Translations under genes and position numbers: made by a program | Notes under the pieces: generated by a model | The model's input: the letters and a program-made list of their open reading frames with translations, nothing else | What the model was told of the DNA's origin: nothing | Database searches by the model: none | Shown here: one piece after another, positions 59,341 through 64,000 of the stretch | Layout of the letters: the number at the start of each line of letters is the position of its first letter | Numbering within the stretch: position 1 is the first letter of the stretch | Assembly (NCBI RefSeq): GCF_900100265.1 | Contig: NZ_LT629696.1 | Location: 3,782,001-3,846,000 of the forward strand | Direction of reading: 5' to 3' | Length of the DNA stretch: 64,000 nt | From: Leifsonia sp. 466MF | GTDB lineage: Bacteria > Actinomycetota > Actinomycetes > Actinomycetales > Microbacteriaceae

Positions 59341-60225
59341 GTGACGACTCTGCAGGCCCCGTCGCCGGACGCCCCCGAGGCGCCGGTCTACGACTTCCGG
59401 CGGCCGACGACGCTCGCGCGCGAGCATTCGCGCGTTCTGGAGCTGGCGTTCGAGACGTTCGCCCGGCAGTGGGGCACGCAGCTGACCGCGAAGGTGCGCG
59501 TGCTCAGCCAGGTGGAGTGCGACTTCGTCCAGTTGCAGACGTACGACGAGTACGCGGCGTCGCTTCCGGCGACCACGGCCATGGTGCTGTGCGAGCTGGA
59601 GCACATCGCCCCGAAGGCGGTCATCCAGTTCCCGACCACGGCCGCCCTCTCGTGGGTGAACGCGATGCTCGGCGGTCAGGGCACCCCGGTCGATCACGAG
59701 CGCACCTTCACCCAGATCGAGCACGCGCTGGTGCGCCGGCTGATGGATGACGCACTGGAGGATCTGCGCTATTCGCTCGGCTCCATCCTGCTCGCTCCGA
59801 TCACGGTGGACGCCATCCAGTACAACTCGCAGTTCGCGCAGGCCGCCGCGACTTCCGAGCTGATGATCGTGGCGGGCTTCGAGCTGCGTGTCGGCGAGAA
59901 CGTCGCCCGTGCGACCGTCGCCCTGCCCGCCGTCGCCCTGCTCCCGCAACTGGGCGAGACGAACCCGACCCACAGCACCGAGAACGCGCGCGAGCTGGTC
60001 GACGCCCAGCTGGCGCGCGTCCCCGTGGATGTGGCCCTGCGGCTGGCGCCGGCGGCCGTGCGTCCCAGCGTTGTGCTGGGGCTGGCGGTCGGTGACCTGC
60101 TCCCGCTCCCGCATCCACAGCACCGACCTTTCGATCTCACGGTCGGCGGGCAGACCGTCGCTTCGGCCGCTCTCGGCTCCAGCGGCTCGCGTCTCGCCTG
60201 CGTGATCGTCAACACAGAGGACTGA
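59341..60225 (+). CDS. fliM: Flagellar motor switch protein FliM, without CheY-binding motif
   Basis: 294-aa C-ring protein. The middle domain (AREHSRVLELAFETFARQW; VLCELEHIAPKAVIQFPTTA; TFTQIEHALVRRLMDDALEDL) and C-terminal SpoA-like domain (VDVALRLAPAAVRPSVVLGLAVGDLLPL) are present. The N-terminal helix LSQxEIDALL that binds CheY-P in chemotactic bacteria is absent: the protein starts TTLQAPSPDAPEAPVYDFRR. No ribosome binding site; the GTG lies 8 nt after the sigma28 -10. fliN starts 5 nt after it. Confidence 0.95.
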   Translation: MTTLQAPSPDAPEAPVYDFRRPTTLAREHSRVLELAFETFARQWGTQLTAKVRVLSQVECDFVQLQTYDEYAASLPATTAMVLCELEHIAPKAVIQFPTTAALSWVNAMLGGQGTPVDHERTFTQIEHALVRRLMDDALEDLRYSLGSILLAPITVDAIQYNSQFAQAAATSELMIVAGFELRVGENVARATVALPAVALLPQLGETNPTHSTENARELVDAQLARVPVDVALRLAPAAVRPSVVLGLAVGDLLPLPHPQHRPFDLTVGGQTVASAALGSSGSRLACVIVNTED

Positions 60226-60230
60226 TTCCG

Positions 60231-60947
60231 ATGAGCATGACCAGCACCGCACACGCCTCCGGCCTCTCGCTCGGGCAGGCGCAGGCCGCCGCCGAGGCGC
60301 TCGCCCGCGCGCTGCCGACCGGCGCGCCGCTGACCCCGCTGCTGTCGCAGGGGTCGGATGTGCAGGACGCGGCACGTGCCGTTGTCGCGACCTTCGTCGG
60401 CGCCGTCTCCGCCGATCTCGCCGTCGTGCTGCTCGAGGCACCGCAGCTGGTCGACGAGGGTGCGGACGGCGCGCCGGTGGTGGCGCTCCAGGATGTGCTG
60501 CAGCCGGCTCTCGAGGCCGCCAGCGACACGCTCGGCGCGGGCGTCCTGGATGACGCCCGCCCGGACGACGCCTCGGAACTGTTCGCCGACCCGGCCACCT
60601 CGGTCTTCGCCCTGTCCGGTCTGTCCGGGGTCGCCGGCTGGTTCGCGGTCCGCGGCCGCGCGTCGGTCGCCGAGCGTACGGGCAACAGCGCGCTGGGCGG
60701 CAAGCTGGCGCGCATCAGCAACGTCGAGATGGCGCTGACCGTCGAGATCGGCCGCACACGCATGGCTGTACGCGACGTGCTCGCGATGGAGCCGGGCGCG
60801 GTCATCGAGCTCGACCGTTCCGCCGGGTCGCCCGCCGACGTGCTGCTCAACGGCCGTCTGATCGCGCACGGCGAGATCGTGGTCGTCGACCAGGACTACG
60901 CGGTCCGCATCACGAAGATCCTCGACACGGCGGAAGACCTGGACTGA
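60231..60947 (+). CDS. fliN: Flagellar motor switch protein FliN with long N-terminal region
   Basis: 238 aa. The C-terminal ~80 residues are the FliN/SpoA domain (VEMALTVEIGRTRMAVRDVL; GAVIELDRSAGSPADVLLNG; YAVRITKIL). The preceding ~155 residues (for example LQPALEAASDTLGAGVLDD) are far longer than in FliN and may be a degenerate CheC-like domain as in FliY; the CheC active-site E-x-x-N is not evident (EAAS instead). Second gene of the fliM unit; convergent with the next gene. Confidence 0.92.
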   Translation: MSMTSTAHASGLSLGQAQAAAEALARALPTGAPLTPLLSQGSDVQDAARAVVATFVGAVSADLAVVLLEAPQLVDEGADGAPVVALQDVLQPALEAASDTLGAGVLDDARPDDASELFADPATSVFALSGLSGVAGWFAVRGRASVAERTGNSALGGKLARISNVEMALTVEIGRTRMAVRDVLAMEPGAVIELDRSAGSPADVLLNGRLIAHGEIVVVDQDYAVRITKILDTAEDLD

Positions 60948-60966
60948 CCGAGGCGGCCGTCCACCC

Positions 60967-61707
60967 TCACGGCAGCGGCGTCCACCCTGGCGGCAGCGCT
61001 CCGCCGAGCCCGGCGCGCTCGGCATCCGCGGCCGCCGACCAGCCCTGCGCGGCGCCCTCGGCGTCGAACCCGCCCCGGGCCAGGCGGAAGCCGACGTCCT
61101 CGTGCTGCGTGCGCGGCGGTCCGCCGCGCCGGACGGGCGCCCGCACGTTCCACGCGTCGTCGGCGAACCCGCCACCGCGGAACACCCGGTAGTCGCGGTA
61201 CCGGCCCGGGTCAAGGAGGTCCCAGCACCACTCCCACACGTTGCCGAGGGTGTCGAACAGGCCGTTGAGATTGGGCAGCCGCAGCCCGACGTCTGCCGGA
61301 GCGGTCAGGCCGTCGGCGCTCGTCCAGGCGATCTCGGGCAGCGGTCCGTAGTGCGGGCCCGTCGAGCCGGCTCGGCACGCGAACTCCCACTCGGCCTCGG
61401 TCGGCAGGCGGTAGCCGTCCGCATCCACGTGCCAGGTCACGTCCTCGCCGTCGAAGGTATAGGCGGGGTCGAACCCCTCCCACTCCGAGGCCGCGTTGCA
61501 GATCCGCACAGCGCGCAGCCAGCTGATGCGGGTCGCCGGACGGCGGGGATGCGGGGCCGGCTCGCCGATCAGCTCGGCGACCTGCTGCTCGGTCACGGCG
61601 AACACGCCCAGCTCGAACGGTTCCAGTTCCACCGTCCAGCGCCGCTTGCGCCGGGCGTCGTGCAGCTGCACGCTCCCGCCCCCAACGCTCGCCATCTCGA
61701 AGTCCAC
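60967..61707 (-). CDS. SUMF1/FGE-sulfatase-domain protein lacking the active-site cysteines
   Basis: 246 aa. The fold is that of formylglycine-generating enzymes: AVTEQQVAELIG, YRLPTEAEWEFACRAGS, LGNVWEWCWDLL, VFRGGGFADDAWNVRAPVRR and EDVGFRLARG. True FGEs have two catalytic cysteines after RGGSF; here that region has none, so it should not make formylglycine. Similar domains serve as binding modules or in ergothioneine-type enzymes. GTG 61707 has GGGAGGG 8 nt upstream. It sits on the opposite strand between fliN and fliO, so it interrupts the flagellar order. Confidence 0.85.
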   Translation of the reverse strand: MDFEMASVGGGSVQLHDARRKRRWTVELEPFELGVFAVTEQQVAELIGEPAPHPRRPATRISWLRAVRICNAASEWEGFDPAYTFDGEDVTWHVDADGYRLPTEAEWEFACRAGSTGPHYGPLPEIAWTSADGLTAPADVGLRLPNLNGLFDTLGNVWEWCWDLLDPGRYRDYRVFRGGGFADDAWNVRAPVRRGGPPRTQHEDVGFRLARGGFDAEGAAQGWSAAADAERAGLGGALPPGWTPLP

Positions 61708-61796
61708 GCCTCCACCCTCCCACGCAGCGCCGAAGTGCACGTCGTGGCGGGTAATCGGCGCGGATAGCGACCACGACCTGCACCTCGGCGAACCCC

Positions 61797-61823
61797 TAAC
61801 GGCACGGACCAGGCGGCCGATAG
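61797..61823 (+). promoter_or_regulatory. Sigma28-type promoter of fliO-fliP-fliQ-fliR
   Basis: TAAC (61797-61800), 15-nt spacer, GCCGATAG (61816-61823). The -10 ends 8 nt before the GTG of fliO, the same geometry as at fliM, so the mRNA is probably leaderless. Confidence 0.9.
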
Positions 61824-61831
61824 TGCGCAGC

Positions 61832-62338
61832 GTGGAGACCCTGTTCGTTGCGTTGCGCGTCGCGGTGGTGCTCGGCGTCATCGTCGCGCTGCTGTGGTTC
61901 GTGCAGCGACGGGTGACGAAGGGCCGCACGTCGGCGCGCGGCCGCCGCGGCAACGCGGTGACCGTCGTCGGGCGTCAGGGCATCGGCCAGAAGGCGTCGG
62001 TCGTCGTCGTGGATGTCGACGGCAGCCGGTTCGTGCTGGGCGTCACCGAGCGCCAGGTCAGCGTCCTCCATTCCGGTGACCGCCCGCAGGATGCGGATGT
62101 CACCCCGCTCAAGCCCGTGCGCGAGGTGGAGGCCAGGACCGGCACCACGGACGCGGCGGCGAGCACAGGCACCACAGGCACCACCAGCAGCACCAGCACC
62201 ACGACGACCACCAGGCAGGATGCCGACTTCCTCACGGCGCAGGGACGCGCCTCGCTCTTCGACGAGGCACTCAAAGGCTCGATCCTGTCCCCGGCAACGT
62301 GGCGTCAGGCGAGTTCGGCGGTGCGCCCCAAGAAGTGA
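61832..62338 (+). CDS. fliO: Flagellar biosynthetic protein FliO
   Basis: 168 aa. One N-terminal membrane helix (residues 4-24, LFVALRVAVVLGVIVALLWF), then a FliO-type domain (VVGRQGIGQKASVVVVDVDG; RFVLGVTERQVSVL) and a Thr/Ser/Gly low-complexity tail (residues about 105-132). FliO assists assembly of the FliP ring. GTG 61832 is chosen because it directly follows the sigma28 promoter and gives the family's usual N-terminal helix. Overlaps fliP by GTGA. Confidence 0.9.
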   Translation: METLFVALRVAVVLGVIVALLWFVQRRVTKGRTSARGRRGNAVTVVGRQGIGQKASVVVVDVDGSRFVLGVTERQVSVLHSGDRPQDADVTPLKPVREVEARTGTTDAAASTGTTGTTSSTSTTTTTRQDADFLTAQGRASLFDEALKGSILSPATWRQASSAVRPKK

Positions 62339-63189
62339 CGGCGCCGGAGGTCACGGCGCGCACAGTGCGCGCCCGCATGCCCCGCCTCGCGGTAGCCGGC
62401 GTCCTGATCGCACTGATCGTCGCGGCCATCGTCCTGCTCAGCGCCACCGCCGCGCACGCCGTGCCAACGCCCGTCCCGACCCCGTCCGGACCGGCCGGTC
62501 CCACGGGCGGTTCCGGCGGCATCACCCTCGACATCAACGGCCCGAACGGCACGCCGAGCGCCGCCATCCTGACCCTGCTCGGCATCACCGTGCTGTCGGT
62601 GGCGCCTGCCCTGCTGCTGATGATGTCGTCGTTCACGAAGATCTTCGTCGTGCTCGCGATCACCCGGAACGCGCTCGCGCTCCCGTCCATCCCGCCGAAC
62701 CAGGTGCTCGCGGGGCTGTCACTGTTCCTCAGCCTGTTCATCATGAGCCCGGTGCTCGTCGACATCAACAACACGGCCGTGCAGCCGTATCTCGCCGGGC
62801 ACATCGACTTCACGGCGGCCGCACACGCGGCTGAGGCGCCGCTGCGCGGCTTCATGGCGGCGCACACCCGCGAGGAGGACATCGCGCTGATGACCCGCGC
62901 CGCGGGCCGCCCCAACCCGGAGAGCGTGAGCGCGGTGCCCCTGCTGACGCTCATCCCCGCGTTCATGATCTCCGAGCTGCGTGCCGCGTTCATCATCGGC
63001 TTCGTCATCTTCGTGCCGTTCCTGGTGATCGACATGGTGGTCTCGGCGGCGCTCATGTCGATGGGCATGATGATGCTCCCGCCCGTGATGATCTCGTTGC
63101 CGTTCAAGATCCTGCTGTTCGTGCTGGTCGACGGATGGGGGCTCATCATCACGAGCCTGATCACGAGCTACGGGGGTGGTGGCGGATGA
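62335..63189 (+). CDS. fliP: Flagellar export gate protein FliP
   Basis: 284-aa export-gate protein with a signal-like N-terminal helix (LAVAGVLIALIVAAIVLLSA), a short Pro/Gly linker, and the FliP core: SMAPALLLMMSSFTKIFVVL-like VAPALLLMMSSFTKIFVVLA, RNALALPSIPPNQVLAGLSL, PLLTLIPAFMISELRAAFII and MMMLPPVMISLPFKILLFVL. Five FliP form the pore with FliQ and FliR. GTG 62335 overlapping the fliO stop is preferred; an in-frame GTG at 62299 is less likely. Overlaps fliQ by ATGA. Confidence 0.95.
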   Translation: MTAPEVTARTVRARMPRLAVAGVLIALIVAAIVLLSATAAHAVPTPVPTPSGPAGPTGGSGGITLDINGPNGTPSAAILTLLGITVLSVAPALLLMMSSFTKIFVVLAITRNALALPSIPPNQVLAGLSLFLSLFIMSPVLVDINNTAVQPYLAGHIDFTAAAHAAEAPLRGFMAAHTREEDIALMTRAAGRPNPESVSAVPLLTLIPAFMISELRAAFIIGFVIFVPFLVIDMVVSAALMSMGMMMLPPVMISLPFKILLFVLVDGWGLIITSLITSYGGGGG

Positions 63190-63461
63190 ACCCGAACGCC
63201 GTCCTCGACATCGCCATGCAGGGCCTCATGGTGACCGCGAAGCTGGCCGCGCCGATCGTGGTCACCGCGCTGGTCGTCGGCTTCGCGATCTCGCTGGTGC
63301 AGTCGATCACGCAGATCCAGGAGGTCACCCTCTCGTTCGTGCCGAAGGCGGCGGCCGTGGCCATCGCGTTGATCATCTGCGGCCAGTGGATGATCGCCGA
63401 GCTCGTCTCCTTCACCCACGTGCTCTTCGACAAGATCCCGCAGCTGCTGGGCGGTGGCTGA
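63186..63461 (+). CDS. fliQ: Flagellar export gate protein FliQ
   Basis: 91 aa, two membrane helices (about residues 15-40 and 52-75) with the family sequence AISLVQSITQIQEVTLSFVP and KAAAVAIALIICGQWM. Completes the FliP5-Q4-R1 gate. ATG overlaps the fliP stop; TGATG overlap with fliR. Confidence 0.95.
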   Translation: MNPNAVLDIAMQGLMVTAKLAAPIVVTALVVGFAISLVQSITQIQEVTLSFVPKAAAVAIALIICGQWMIAELVSFTHVLFDKIPQLLGGG

Positions 63462-64000
63462 TGTCCATCCCCATCGACCTGGCCGCGATCGAGGCGATCG
63501 CGCTGGCCTCCCTCCGCATGGTCGCCTTCCTGGTGATCGCGCCGCCGTTCTCGTACAACGGCTTCCCGGCGCAGGTGAAGGGGATGCTCGCCATCGGGCT
63601 CGCCGTCGCCGTCGCCCCGCGCGTGGGCGCCGGCTACCGGTCGGCCGACACCGGAGCGTTCTTGCTCGACATGGTGCGCGAGCTCGCCGTGGGGGCGACG
63701 CTCGGGTTCCTGGTCTTCGTGGTGTTCGCGGCGATCCAGTCGGCGGGCAGCCTGATCGACCTGTTCGGCGGCTTCCAGCTGGCGCAGGCGTTCGATCCGC
63801 AGTCGATGATCAACGGCGCGCAGTTCACACGGATGTTCCAGCTCACGGCCCTCGCGCTGCTGTTCGCGTCGGGCGGCTACCAGCTGATCATCGGCGGCCT
63901 CATCCGCACGTTCGACGCCGTCCCGCTCGCCGCGGGCCTCAGCATGGCCGACCCGGCGAAGCAGATGGTCGACGGGCTGACCCAGATGTTCCTCGCGGCA
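63461..64000 (+). CDS. fliR: Flagellar export gate protein FliR (3'-truncated)
   Basis: First 180 codons of FliR, cut by the window end. Begins SIPIDLAAIEAIALASLRMV and contains KGMLAIGLAVAVAPRVG, LAVGATLGFLVFVVFAAIQS and GFQLAQAFDPQSMINGAQFT, all typical. The start overlaps the fliQ stop (TGATG). flhB and flhA would be expected just beyond the window. Confidence 0.94.
   Translation, partial: MSIPIDLAAIEAIALASLRMVAFLVIAPPFSYNGFPAQVKGMLAIGLAVAVAPRVGAGYRSADTGAFLLDMVRELAVGATLGFLVFVVFAAIQSAGSLIDLFGGFQLAQAFDPQSMINGAQFTRMFQLTALALLFASGGYQLIIGGLIRTFDAVPLAAGLSMADPAKQMVDGLTQMFLAA

Overview
The window is high-GC DNA (roughly 70 percent) from an actinobacterium. The best guess is a motile member of the Microbacteriaceae close to Leifsonia. 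Reasons are the GC content, frequent GTG starts, many apparently leaderless genes (a TANNNT box 6-7 nt before the start codon), the actinobacterial order rpsF-ssb-rpsR-rplI-dnaB, and a Gram-positive flagellar set with no L- or P-ring genes. The genus is an inference. No rRNA, tRNA, CRISPR array, insertion sequence or prophage was seen.

Left third (1-33 kb), housekeeping and accessory genes. A sugar ABC importer (2-2616, first permease cut by the window edge) precedes rpsF-ssb-rpsR-rplI, a strong terminator, an AT-rich spacer with DnaA-box-like sites, and dnaB. Then come a divergent oxidoreductase/TetR pair with a clear palindromic operator, an AraC/VOC pair, small membrane proteins, purB and hisC. 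A branched-chain or pyruvate dehydrogenase operon (E1alpha-E1beta-E2) follows, whose E1beta carries an unusual acidic N-terminal extension. The zinc block is znuA-znuC-znuB-zur with a Zur box, followed directly by rpmB-rpmG-rpsN in zinc-free (Cys-poor) versions, and then hup. After that come a CopD/CtaG fusion, a Pif1-type helicase, an FHA protein, a DUF4383 protein and a serine-hydrolase-like lipoprotein whose catalytic residues all appear to be replaced.

Right half (33.3-64 kb), flagellar locus. On the minus strand lie flgN-flgK-flgL-fliW. On the plus strand lie fliA (sigma28), fliC, fliD-fliS-(FliT-like), then flgB-flgC-fliE-fliF-fliG-fliH-fliI-fliJ-NlpC/P60-fliK-flgD-flgE. After a six-gene non-flagellar island (ArsR/CDF, FetB-like, LacI/GH51, SDR; 51.3-56.6 kb) come flbD-motA-motB on the minus strand, fliM-fliN, and fliO-fliP-fliQ-fliR, the last running off the end.

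Six sites match one sigma28 consensus, TAAC-N15-GCCGAT(A/G)G, with identical 15-nt spacing. They sit upstream of flgN, fliC, flgB, flbD, fliM and fliO, so nearly all flagellar units appear to be driven by the sigma factor encoded in the middle of the locus. fliA itself lacks this motif and instead has two tandem CCCCGTA(C/A)TGGGG palindromes. At fliM and fliO (possibly flbD) the promoter lies so close to the GTG start that the mRNAs should be leaderless. FliM lacks the N-terminal CheY-binding motif, no che genes are present, and neither flgM nor csrA is visible. This suggests a flagellar system with unusual control of direction and of late-gene timing.
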